Assembly: GCA_020061125.1 (NCBI GenBank)
Contig: JAGUYV010000347.1
Location: 1 to 6,742 of the forward strand
Direction of reading: 5' to 3'
DNA: 6,742 nucleotides
Source: a bacterium
GTDB lineage: Bacteria > UBP15 > UBA6099 > DSWB01
Position numbers and translations under genes: made by a program. Of this stretch, positions 1-5,118 are shown piece after piece. Under the pieces are notes generated by a model that saw nothing but the letters and a program-made list of their open reading frames with translations, had not been told where the DNA came from and did not search any database. Every line of letters begins with the position of its first letter. Position 1 is the first letter of the stretch.

Positions 1-182
1 AGGGCGTACAGGGCATAGCCCTGCCGGCTCAACCGCTCGCCCAAGGCCCGATAGCGCCCGCCGTGCTCGCTGATCCCGTGCACCAGCGCCACCACGGCCG
101 CCGGATCGCCGTCGGGCAGCCAACGGCGGCCGTGGAGATGCAGTCCGTCATCGGTGGGGAAACGGAATTCGCGGTAATCCAT
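1..182 (-). CDS. Alpha/beta hydrolase, monoacylglycerol lipase/lysophospholipase type (5' part only)
   Basis: This is the first 60 codons of a minus-strand gene that leaves the window at base 1. The protein begins MDYREFRFPTDDGLHLHGRR, and residues 33-44 read LVHGISEHGGRY. In the serine aminopeptidase S33/Hydrolase_4 family this is the oxyanion-loop HG with the following G-EH--RY signature; it is followed, as usual, by an amphipathic helix and GYALYA (55-60). The nucleophile elbow GxSxG and the rest of the triad would lie outside the window. Members hydrolyse ester bonds of monoacylglycerols, lysophospholipids or similar small esters; the substrate here cannot be told. A purine-rich GAGAGAG lies about 5 bases upstream of the ATG and supports the start. 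The gene follows the receiver gene and probably shares its transcript. The family call is firm, the specific function is not. Confidence 0.85.
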   Translation of the reverse strand, partial: MDYREFRFPTDDGLHLHGRRWLPDGDPAAVVALVHGISEHGGRYRALGERLSRQGYALYA

Positions 183-769
183 GGCGCTCTCTCGAATTCT
201 CCCCGACGGGAGACACGTTTTCCAGGCTCCCTTTGAGAATGGAATCCATCCCCCAGATGATCGGCACCGCAATCGGCATGGAGAGAACTCCGACCCATTT
301 TTTGGTTCTTCCCGGCTTTGGCAGGTGGCGGAAGTAGGTCCCGTTTGCCGAGCGGGACCTTGCGCCAGAGGTCCCGCTCGGCAAGCGCGGCGAAATGTTC
401 GGCAATGTGATCAATGTACAGCCACAGACGCGCCCAGGAAACGGGTTTGAGCAAATATCCCCACGCGCCCAGTTCCGCCCATACGCCCGCCATGTTGGCC
501 GTATGCCGGTCCGTGACCAGCAGAATGGCGATGCGCCCCCCCATTTCTCTCAAGGACTCCAGCAACTGCTCGGTGTCAGAGCCGGACAGTTCCGTGTCCA
601 TAAGCAGGATGTGCGGCCCGGGGCGGTGCTTGATGTGATCCATGATCACTTCGCCGCTTGCGCAGATATGCGAAGCCCATCCCTGCTCCGTGAATTCCGC
701 GGCCATGGCTTCGCGTTCGCGGCCCTGGCTCATGGCTATGATGACTGATGGCTTGGAGAGGTTTGTCAT
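29..769 (-). CDS. Receiver-domain (CheY-like) response regulator; C-terminal frame doubtful
   Basis: Residues 8-125 form a response-regulator receiver domain. The phospho-acceptor candidate is D58 in LLMDTELSG, followed by T86 in LLVTD, aromatic Y105 and the invariant lysine K108 in GYLLKP. The acidic pair that normally follows the first strand and binds Mg is missing: the strand VIIA is followed by MSQGRERE. Phosphorylation may therefore be weak or absent (inference). No DNA-binding or enzymatic output domain follows. The open frame is 246 codons, but residues after about 155 look like out-of-frame translation (many Cys, Trp, Arg and Ser) and the last 51 codons lie over the hydrolase gene. 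The true protein may end differently; see the alternative segment at 148-303. The ATG at 769 has no clear ribosome binding site and lies 22 bases after the stop of the DUF5665 gene. No sensor kinase is in view. Confidence 0.75.
   Translation of the reverse strand: MTNLSKPSVIIAMSQGREREAMAAEFTEQGWASHICASGEVIMDHIKHRPGPHILLMDTELSGSDTEQLLESLREMGGRIAILLVTDRHTANMAGVWAELGAWGYLLKPVSWARLWLYIDHIAEHFAALAERDLWRKVPLGKRDLLPPPAKAGKNQKMGRSSLHADCGADHLGDGFHSQREPGKRVSRRGEFERAPWITANSVSPPMTDCISTAAVGCPTAIRRPWWRWCTGSASTAGAIGPWASG
148..303 (-). pseudogene. Probable displaced C-terminal segment of the receiver protein (hydrophobic tail in another frame)
   Basis: In the frame one step away from the receiver frame, codons from the run of six A's (plus-strand T6 at 298-303) encode WVGVLSMPIAVPIIWGMD, then LKGSLENVSPVGENSRERHG, and end at a TGA at 148-150. 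Codons here end mostly in G or C like the real genes, while the receiver frame over the same bases does not. Removing one A from the run would join GKNQK directly to WVGVL and give a protein of about 206 residues with one hydrophobic segment at its end, overlapping the hydrolase start by only 35 bases. Explanations are a genuine frameshift mutation, an assembly or read error in the homopolymer, or programmed slippage. It is a reading of frame quality, not a homology match. Confidence 0.45.
336..384. repeat. Perfect 16-bp inverted repeat with 8-base loop, plus a third half-copy
   Basis: TTGCCGAGCGGGACCT at 345-360 is exactly complementary to AGGTCCCGCTCGGCAA at 369-384, with loop TGCGCCAG at 361-368. 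A further AGGTCCCG at 336-343 can instead pair with CGGGACCT at 353-360, so two hairpins exclude each other. On the minus strand this is coding sequence just after the receiver domain (AERDLWRKVPLGKRDL), and the two direct CGGGACCT copies lie 33 bases apart, in frame. No T-run follows on either strand, so it does not look like a standard intrinsic terminator. Function unknown. Confidence 0.9.
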
Positions 770-791
770 GGTATATTGAACACGCCGCGCG

Positions 792-1184
792 TCAATATGC
801 GCCCGGCGGACGGTTGTTCAACTCCTGGCGCACGATTTCCACAATGCGCGCGATGTATTTTCCTATCAACGGCAGATCCACCATTTCCCGCAGCAGAAAC
901 AGCGCCAGACCCACGACCACGGTCATGCCCACGATGAAGCCAAATCCGCGCGCCACGCCCGCCGCAAAATTGGTCAGCAGCATCCGCCGCGGATTCTGCA
1001 TGTGCGCCACAAACTCGCGCAGCCTCATGCCCTCAAGAATGTAGGCCAGCTTATGCAGGCTGCGGATGGTTTCCTTTTCCAGTTCCACGGTTTCTGTGGT
1101 GCGCGGCACGCTGAACATCAATGATTTGTCCTCACCGCGCCCTGCGGCGTTCTCGTCCGGCAAAGGGTTCTGTGGTTCCGTCAT
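792..1184 (-). CDS. DUF5665 family small membrane protein
   Basis: A 130-residue protein of unknown function. Residues 54-122 match what I recall of the DUF5665 family: LREFVAHMQNPRRMLLTNF, then AGVARGFGFIVGMTVVV, then VDLPLIGKYIARIVEIV. Residues 79-98 form one membrane helix (GFGFIVGMTVVVGLALFLL). The first 35 residues are acidic and probably disordered, and residues 33-52 could form an amphipathic helix or coiled coil. The start was chosen at the ATG ending at 1184, because AGAGGA (TCCTCT at 1192-1197 on the plus strand) lies 7 bases upstream; an in-frame ATG 12 codons further out lies at the predicted -10 box and is rejected. It is the first gene of the minus-strand block, 22 bases before the receiver gene. 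No enzymatic role is known for the family. The family call rests on memory of the pattern. Confidence 0.8.
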   Translation of the reverse strand: MTEPQNPLPDENAAGRGEDKSLMFSVPRTTETVELEKETIRSLHKLAYILEGMRLREFVAHMQNPRRMLLTNFAAGVARGFGFIVGMTVVVGLALFLLREMVDLPLIGKYIARIVEIVRQELNNRPPGAY

Positions 1185-1210
1185 TATGAATTCCTCTCGC
1201 TGCGTGTGTA

Positions 1211-1240
1211 ATTTTAACACGCCGCTTCCGTTTCTGTCAC
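1211..1240 (-). promoter_or_regulatory. Sigma70-like promoter candidate for the minus-strand block
   Basis: Read on the minus strand, GTGACA (plus 1235-1240) and TAAAAT (plus 1211-1216) each match the sigma70 -35 and -10 boxes at five of six positions and are 18 bases apart. The predicted transcript start at about 1204 leaves a leader of about 20 bases that includes the AGAGGA ribosome binding site. The -10 box sits within the imperfect palindrome GTGTAATTTTAACAC (1206-1220), which could be an operator but is too short and AT-rich to assert. Confidence 0.5.
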
Positions 1241-1259
1241 GAATGGAGTCAAGGTTTTT

Positions 1260-1288
1260 TTCGATGCATGGCCGCCGCGGGATATACT
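1260..1288 (+). promoter_or_regulatory. Possible promoter for the ornithine cyclodeaminase gene
   Basis: TATACT at 1283-1288 matches the -10 consensus at five of six positions. A poor -35 candidate (TTCGAT, 1260-1265) lies 17 bases upstream. The predicted start at about 1295 gives a leader of about 30 bases before the GTG. Only the -10 box is good, so an activator may be needed or the call may be wrong. Confidence 0.3.
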
Positions 1289-1310
1289 ACAGCAAGGAAC
1301 ATTTCCGGCG

Positions 1311-1318
1311 GGGGAGGA
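1311..1318 (+). promoter_or_regulatory. Strong ribosome binding site deciding a GTG start
   Basis: GGGGAGGA lies 7 bases before the GTG at 1326. It fixes that GTG as the start and makes the alanine/proline-rich N-terminal extension part of the protein rather than leader sequence. Confidence 0.85.
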
Positions 1319-1325
1319 TTTCGCC

Positions 1326-2414
1326 GTGCCATTTTCATTGCCCGAATATCAAGAGCCGGATTTCGCCGCCGCACCGCTGGCCGCGGCGCCGGATTGCGCC
1401 ACAGCGCCCGCTCCCGCCCCCGGTGTGGCCCCAGACAACTTTCACGCAACGACCATCTACCCCGAGTACTTCAAGATTGGCGGCCAATGGGTTCTGGCGC
1501 ATGAAAGCCGCATGGACTGTGTGGCTGTGGTGCGCGGCGCGGATGTATCGGTCGTGGAGTTCCGCAACCTGAAGCAGGGCGACGCCGTAGCGCTGGGCCG
1601 CAGCGAAGACGGCAGCGAGGGCATTCTGGTGCATGCGGCCGGATTCGCCGGGGAACAGGCCCTTCGCGAGGCCTTTGCGTTCCGAACAGGGCGCACGCGC
1701 GAAACCTCGTACTCACGCGACTACGACACCCTGTACGAGCTGTTGCGCTTCGAGAAGGTTCACGGACGGATTGTGTGGGTGCTGGGGCCTGCGGTGTCGT
1801 TCGATTCGGATTCGCGCAACGCCATGGTGTCGCTCATAGAGGCGGGTTTCGTGCATGCCGTGCTGGCGGGCAATGCCCTGGCCACGCACGATGTCGAGGG
1901 CGCAGTGTTCAAAACCGCGCTCGGGCAGGACATCTACACGCAGGCCTCGCGCCCGGGCGGACACTATCATCATCTCGATGTTCTCAACCGCGTGCGCCGC
2001 TCGGGGAGCCTGCGCGCGTTCATGGAATCGGGACCGGCGCCGGACGGCATCATGGCGGCATGTCTGCGCGCGGGCGTGCCCGTGGTTCTGGCCGGCTCCA
2101 TCCGGGACGACGGCCCCATGCCCGAAGTCATCGCGGATGTGTACGCGGCCCAGAACGCCATGCGCGAACACGCCTGCCGCGCCACCACCATGATCAGCCT
2201 GGCCACGCAGCTCCACGCCATCGCCTCGGGCAACATGACCCCGGCGTACCAGGTGGTGAACGGCCGCGTGCGCCCGGTCTATATCTACACCGTGGACATC
2301 TCCGAGTTCGCGGTCAACAAGCTGCGGGACCGCGGCAGCCTCGAAGTCACCTCCATCGTCACAAATGTGCAGGACTTCCTCGTGAATCTCAAGCGCAACC
2401 TCATCGGGGCGTAA
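1326..2414 (+). CDS. NAD-dependent ornithine cyclodeaminase, LOR/SDH-like (TIGR00300; ArgZ C-terminal/MMP1218 type)
   Basis: 362 residues, GTG start. The enzyme is expected to convert ornithine to proline and ammonia in the cytoplasm using bound NAD. Residues 41-105 form the N-terminal LOR/SDH-like part (TTIYPEYFKIGGQWV, then MDCVAVV). Residues 147-357 form the conserved catalytic/NAD part, with HGRIVWVLGPAV, LAGNALATHD (180-189), GGHYHHLDVLN (211-221), VLAGSIRDDGPMPEVI (254-269) and a final DRGS (335-338) typical of this family. The N-terminal guanidino-group-modifying (arginine dihydrolase) domain of cyanobacterial ArgZ/AgrE is absent, so this is the stand-alone form known from methanogens. 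Residues 12-37 are an unusual Ala/Pro-rich, probably disordered extension. It is not related to the mu-crystallin type of ornithine cyclodeaminase. The gene is monocistronic by context: divergent from the DUF5665 gene, and followed by a separate promoter. No arginine-pathway gene is in the window, so the physiological substrate is inferred from the family. Confidence 0.88.
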   Translation: MPFSLPEYQEPDFAAAPLAAAPDCATAPAPAPGVAPDNFHATTIYPEYFKIGGQWVLAHESRMDCVAVVRGADVSVVEFRNLKQGDAVALGRSEDGSEGILVHAAGFAGEQALREAFAFRTGRTRETSYSRDYDTLYELLRFEKVHGRIVWVLGPAVSFDSDSRNAMVSLIEAGFVHAVLAGNALATHDVEGAVFKTALGQDIYTQASRPGGHYHHLDVLNRVRRSGSLRAFMESGPAPDGIMAACLRAGVPVVLAGSIRDDGPMPEVIADVYAAQNAMREHACRATTMISLATQLHAIASGNMTPAYQVVNGRVRPVYIYTVDISEFAVNKLRDRGSLEVTSIVTNVQDFLVNLKRNLIGA

Positions 2415-2424
2415 CGCGCCCGGA

Positions 2425-2453
2425 TCCTCTCCACTCGCATATCGTGCTATAAT
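2425..2453 (+). promoter_or_regulatory. Extended -10 promoter for the minor pilin operon
   Basis: TGCTATAAT at 2445-2453 is a perfect extended -10 element: TG, one base, then the TATAAT consensus at 2448-2453. The position 17 bases upstream (TCCTCT, 2425-2430) is a poor -35 box, which extended -10 promoters tolerate. The predicted start at about 2460 lies 36 bases before the first pilin ATG. Confidence 0.7.
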
Positions 2454-2461
2454 AGACACAT

Positions 2462-2476
2462 CCCGGAACTGCCGGG
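2462..2476 (+). other. Small hairpin at the predicted 5' end of the pilin mRNA
   Basis: CCCGG (2462-2466) pairs with CCGGG (2472-2476) around an AACTG loop. It would lie at the very 5' end of the transcript and leaves the GGGAG ribosome binding site (2486-2490) free, so it may protect the message rather than control translation. The stem is short and the role is inferred. Confidence 0.35.
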
Positions 2477-2495
2477 GCCTTGCATGGGAGCACGA

Positions 2496-3014
2496 ATGCG
2501 CGCACGCACACACACGGGTTTTTCCCTGGTCGAATTCTTGCTTGTGGTTGTGCTGATTTCCATCCTCGCGGCCATCATCGTGCCGCGCTTCGAGTACGCG
2601 CACATATCCCAGCAGGAAGTGTATGCCGTGGCCCACGACATCGCCAAGGATTTGCGCAAAACGCGTCACTACGCTGTCGGCCAGGGCGAGCAAGGCTCGC
2701 AGGGCCAGACCGTTCACACCACCTCTCCCACCTACAAAACCTATGGCCTCACCATATTGTCCTCCACCTCGTGGGAGTTGTGGGAATACGACGGGGTCGT
2801 GCCCGTGAGCCGTTCTCTTTACACGGAATCCCTGCGCAACAGCGAGGTGCAGGTTTCAAGCGCAACACCAGATTTCGTGTTCGACAGGCTGGGAACGCCG
2901 GCCACGCCCGCCGCGGGCGGGTTCATCGAGGTCAAGGATTCCAAAGACCGGTACCAGTGGAATGTCTCGGTGATCAAAAACACGGGGCGCGTCGTTCTGG
3001 TCCGGGTCAAGTAG
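2496..3014 (+). CDS. Type II secretion/type IV pilus minor pseudopilin, GspH/FimT-like
   Basis: 172 residues. Basic leader MRARTHTG with a prepilin peptidase cleavage site after G8, then mature FSLVEFLLVVVLISILAA with Phe at +1 and Glu at +5, both needed for processing and assembly. One membrane helix spans about 9-30. The periplasmic part ends in a GspH/FimT-like strand pattern: FVFDRLGTPAT (127-137), GGFIEV (141-146) and VSVIKNTGRVVLVRV (157-171). The start at 2496 is preferred because GGGAG lies 5 bases before it; an in-frame ATG at 2484 would add four residues. In known systems GspH sits in the pseudopilus near the tip with I, J and K. It is first in a four-gene operon, 4 bases before the next gene. 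The family level is firm; T2SS versus T4P cannot be decided here. Confidence 0.85.
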   Translation: MRARTHTGFSLVEFLLVVVLISILAAIIVPRFEYAHISQQEVYAVAHDIAKDLRKTRHYAVGQGEQGSQGQTVHTTSPTYKTYGLTILSSTSWELWEYDGVVPVSRSLYTESLRNSEVQVSSATPDFVFDRLGTPATPAAGGFIEVKDSKDRYQWNVSVIKNTGRVVLVRVK

Positions 3015-3018
3015 AGCC

Positions 3019-3648
3019 ATGAAAAAATCGCCGGAAAGCAGCATGCCGCGCTCGCGCGGCGGGTTCACAATCATCGAGCTGGTTGTGGTTGTGTTCATGC
3101 TGCTGATCATCGTGCTCACGATCATGTACTCCGTGGAGCGGTCTCTGCGCACCAGCAACGAGTTGTACCGCATGACCACGGCCACCTTCCTTGCGCAGCG
3201 CAAGATGGAGGAGGTCATGACGCGCGCGAGTTGTTACACCACAGGCGGTCAATGCCCTCTCAACCTGGCCAAGGCGCCGCCCCTGCAGTTCTATTACGAC
3301 TTCAAGGAGAGTTTCTGCTCACATCCACCCGGCTACTGCGCCGCGTCTTACGGCGCCCTGGCCGCATGCAATGCGGATTGCGCGTGCGAATGGGTGGCCG
3401 GCGCGTGCACCAACTATGACCGCGCCTGTGAATTCCCGTCGCCGTTCGAGCAGTTCAAGTGCCGGGTCTATTACCTGGATGCGTCATCCGGGGCCGGCGG
3501 GGGCATTGTAATCCCCGCGGATTACATCATGGAAATCCAGGTTCGCGTGTGGTTCGACGAGAATTACAACAATATTTGCGACAGCAATGAGGCCGATGTG
3601 CTTTACCAGACCGCGCTCACTTACCGGTCACCGGCCTGGAACTTCTGA
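3019..3648 (+). CDS. Minor pseudopilin, GspI/PilV-like, with cysteine-rich insert
   Basis: 209 residues. Leader MKKSPESSMPRSRGG, cleavage after G15, then FTIIELVVVVFMLL with Phe +1 and Glu +5 (E20); membrane helix about 16-37. LAQRKMEEV (58-66) matches the helix of PilV/GspI proteins. Residues 70-150 contain ten cysteines (72, 79, 100, 107, 117, 121, 123, 130, 137, 148) and an eleventh is C187. The core ACNADCACEWVAGACT is far richer in cysteine than usual for the family and looks like a small disulfide-bonded module. FDENYNNICDSNEAD (179-193) resembles an Asp/Asn-rich calcium-binding loop. The family is usually about 120-180 residues, so the insert explains the extra length. The ATG at 3043 (leader MPRSRGG, with GGAAAG 4 bases upstream) is an equally fair start. 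The gene lies 4 bases after the GspH-like gene and 2 bases before the next, so translation is probably coupled. Confidence 0.82.
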   Translation: MKKSPESSMPRSRGGFTIIELVVVVFMLLIIVLTIMYSVERSLRTSNELYRMTTATFLAQRKMEEVMTRASCYTTGGQCPLNLAKAPPLQFYYDFKESFCSHPPGYCAASYGALAACNADCACEWVAGACTNYDRACEFPSPFEQFKCRVYYLDASSGAGGGIVIPADYIMEIQVRVWFDENYNNICDSNEADVLYQTALTYRSPAWNF

Positions 3649-3650
3649 TC

Positions 3651-4526
3651 ATGCACAAGCGCGCCCAGCGGGGCATGACATTGATCGAGATCCTCATCGT
3701 GATCGCCGTGATGGCGGTGGTGATCATCGCCGTGGCGCCTCTGATCCGCACCACATGGGTGTCGTGGATCACCGCGGACCGGCGCGACGAAATCCTCGAA
3801 ACCGGACGCGCGGGCTTGAGCAAGACCGTCCGGGAAATCCGCTCGGCCTATGATATTTACCAGGCCACGGACACCGCATATCTCGATTACTATCCCCACT
3901 GGTCCACGGGCAGCGCAGGACTCATCTACCGCTTCAACTATGATGCGCCCAATGTGGACTATGAATTCGGCGTGGCCACCCCGGCGTTTTCGCCGGACTC
4001 GCTGGCCGCGCCCGTTGACTCGTTCAGCTATGTGACCTACACACGAGGGCTGGACGAAGGAGCGGCCCGGGGGCGGCGCATCAACAGCATCAAGTTCAAT
4101 CTTGCCGTGTCCGACGAGCGCCGCCTGCTGCCGGAAACCGATCACCTCAACCCCATCCATTTCATGAGCCAGGCGTATCTGCGCCGCTCCCGCGAGGGCT
4201 GGCAGATTGCCGACAACCTCAACTTTTCAAATGAGGTGTACCGCTTCGACATAAGCAACGGGGATTCCCTGTGCTTCAAGGCGTACAGCGACCGCGTGGA
4301 CCCGTCGGCCATGATCAACCGGGATGTGACCATCACCTTCGGCGCGGGCAATACGCGCGTGCTGCAGATGGACTACTACGCCACGGACGATTATTTCGCC
4401 ACATGCTGCGTGGCGAACCAGGCGCCGTGCAATCTGGGCGGGGATCCCACCACGGACGTAGACATCCTGTTAAGCGACGGCACCGAATGGACCTGGATCA
4501 GGGACCAGGTAAGGGTGCAGAACTGA
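3651..4526 (+). CDS. Minor pseudopilin, GspJ/PilW-like
   Basis: 291 residues. Leader MHKRAQRG, cleavage after G8, then MTLIEILIVIAVMAVVIIAV with Met at +1 and Glu at +5 (E13); membrane helix about 9-31. The following helix ETGRAGLSKTVREIRSAYDI (50-69) fits the GspJ/PilW pattern, where a long N-terminal helix leads into two beta-rich halves (about 72-165 and 185-285). The C-terminal half holds four cysteines (208, 252, 253, 260), including an adjacent CC pair. At 291 residues it is longer than a typical GspJ (about 200) and nearer to PilW size. It is exported to the inner membrane and assembled into the pseudopilus or pilus tip with its neighbours. No clear ribosome binding site is seen before the ATG; the gap of 2 bases after the previous stop suggests translational coupling. 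Confidence 0.8.
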   Translation: MHKRAQRGMTLIEILIVIAVMAVVIIAVAPLIRTTWVSWITADRRDEILETGRAGLSKTVREIRSAYDIYQATDTAYLDYYPHWSTGSAGLIYRFNYDAPNVDYEFGVATPAFSPDSLAAPVDSFSYVTYTRGLDEGAARGRRINSIKFNLAVSDERRLLPETDHLNPIHFMSQAYLRRSREGWQIADNLNFSNEVYRFDISNGDSLCFKAYSDRVDPSAMINRDVTITFGAGNTRVLQMDYYATDDYFATCCVANQAPCNLGGDPTTDVDILLSDGTEWTWIRDQVRVQN

Positions 4527-4528
4527 TT

Positions 4529-5083
4529 ATGATCAAAAAACCGGACACACAGCGCGGCGCCATATTGCTCATGGTCGTCTTTCTTATCTTTCTCATTGCT
4601 ATTCTGATGATCTATTTGAGCCTGCTGCATCGCAAAGATCTGGAGATCGTGACCAACCAGATGGAGGATTTGCAGGCGCTTTACTGCGCGGATGCGGGCA
4701 TCCAGCGCGCGATATACGACATCCGCAAAACCGCGGCCCAGCCCAACTGGCCGGGCGGCGGCCGCTCCGTGAATCTCGATCCCTACGGCGGCGCGCAGGA
4801 TTGCGTCACCAACATCCCTGCCGGGCCGGATGCGCCTGGCTACGACTCCCTGGGGACCTATTCCGTCAGAATCACCGAAAACAAAGCCAACGATGACGCC
4901 AACAAGGAAGTGCCGGGCGCTGTGTACCGTTATGTCATGATCACCTCCACGGCCCGGCTGAACCCGCCGAGCAACCACCAGCGCAGCATCACCGCGCTCG
5001 TGCGCCGTTCCGCCATCTGGACCATGTTTCCGTTCCCCAACCTGACTTATTACACGGAAATACGCCAGTATCAGGAAAACTGA
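4529..5083 (+). CDS. PilX/GspK-like minor pilin-type membrane protein
   Basis: 184 residues. MIKKPDTQRG precedes AILLMVVFLIFLIAILMIYL, a membrane helix at about 11-32. G10 is a plausible prepilin peptidase site, but position +5 is Met instead of Glu; absence of Glu5 is also known for GspK and for PilX of Pseudomonas. The helix continues with LQALYCADAGIQRAIYDIRK (48-67), the typical PilX/GspK pattern in which an A-[ED]-A-G element follows. The rest (70-184) is a small beta-rich domain ending in TYYTEIRQYQEN. It is much shorter than GspK (about 300 residues) and lacks room for the GspK alpha domain. In known systems K caps the tip of the pseudopilus. It is last in the operon, 2 bases after the GspJ-like gene. 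The start ATG at 4529 fits the leader; an open frame continues upstream but it overlaps gspJ. Confidence 0.75.
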   Translation: MIKKPDTQRGAILLMVVFLIFLIAILMIYLSLLHRKDLEIVTNQMEDLQALYCADAGIQRAIYDIRKTAAQPNWPGGGRSVNLDPYGGAQDCVTNIPAGPDAPGYDSLGTYSVRITENKANDDANKEVPGAVYRYVMITSTARLNPPSNHQRSITALVRRSAIWTMFPFPNLTYYTEIRQYQEN

Positions 5084-5099
5084 CCGGCGCGCGCGCCGG
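5084..5099. terminator. GC palindrome after the pilin operon, possible weak terminator
   Basis: CCGGCGCGCGCGCCGG is a perfect 16-base palindrome directly after the stop codon of the PilX/GspK-like gene. A TTTT run follows only after 11 bases (5111-5114), so it does not have the form of a strong intrinsic terminator. The position at the operon end fits a transcription end or mRNA-stabilising hairpin. Confidence 0.4.
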
Positions 5100-5118
5100 G
5101 GCAGGGCGCATTTTCCGG

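Noticed and set aside
345-384. The inverted repeat as an intrinsic terminator
   Set aside because: It lies inside an open reading frame and no T-run follows the stem on either strand.
395-748. Plus-strand open frame (117 codons) opposite the receiver gene
   Set aside because: The receiver domain on the minus strand has the correct D, T and K positions; this frame has no recognisable features.
1775-2452. Plus-strand frames overlapping the ornithine cyclodeaminase gene
   Set aside because: Arginine-rich shadow of the real gene with no start signal or family pattern.
2499-2518. CA/CG-rich run CGCACGCACACACACGG as a microsatellite or regulatory repeat
   Set aside because: It encodes the basic leader RARTHTG of the first pilin and is short and imperfect.
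1713-2717. Minus-strand open frame (334 codons) opposite the ornithine cyclodeaminase and first pilin genes
   Set aside because: It spans two real plus-strand genes and their intergenic promoter, is His/Arg-rich, and matches no family.
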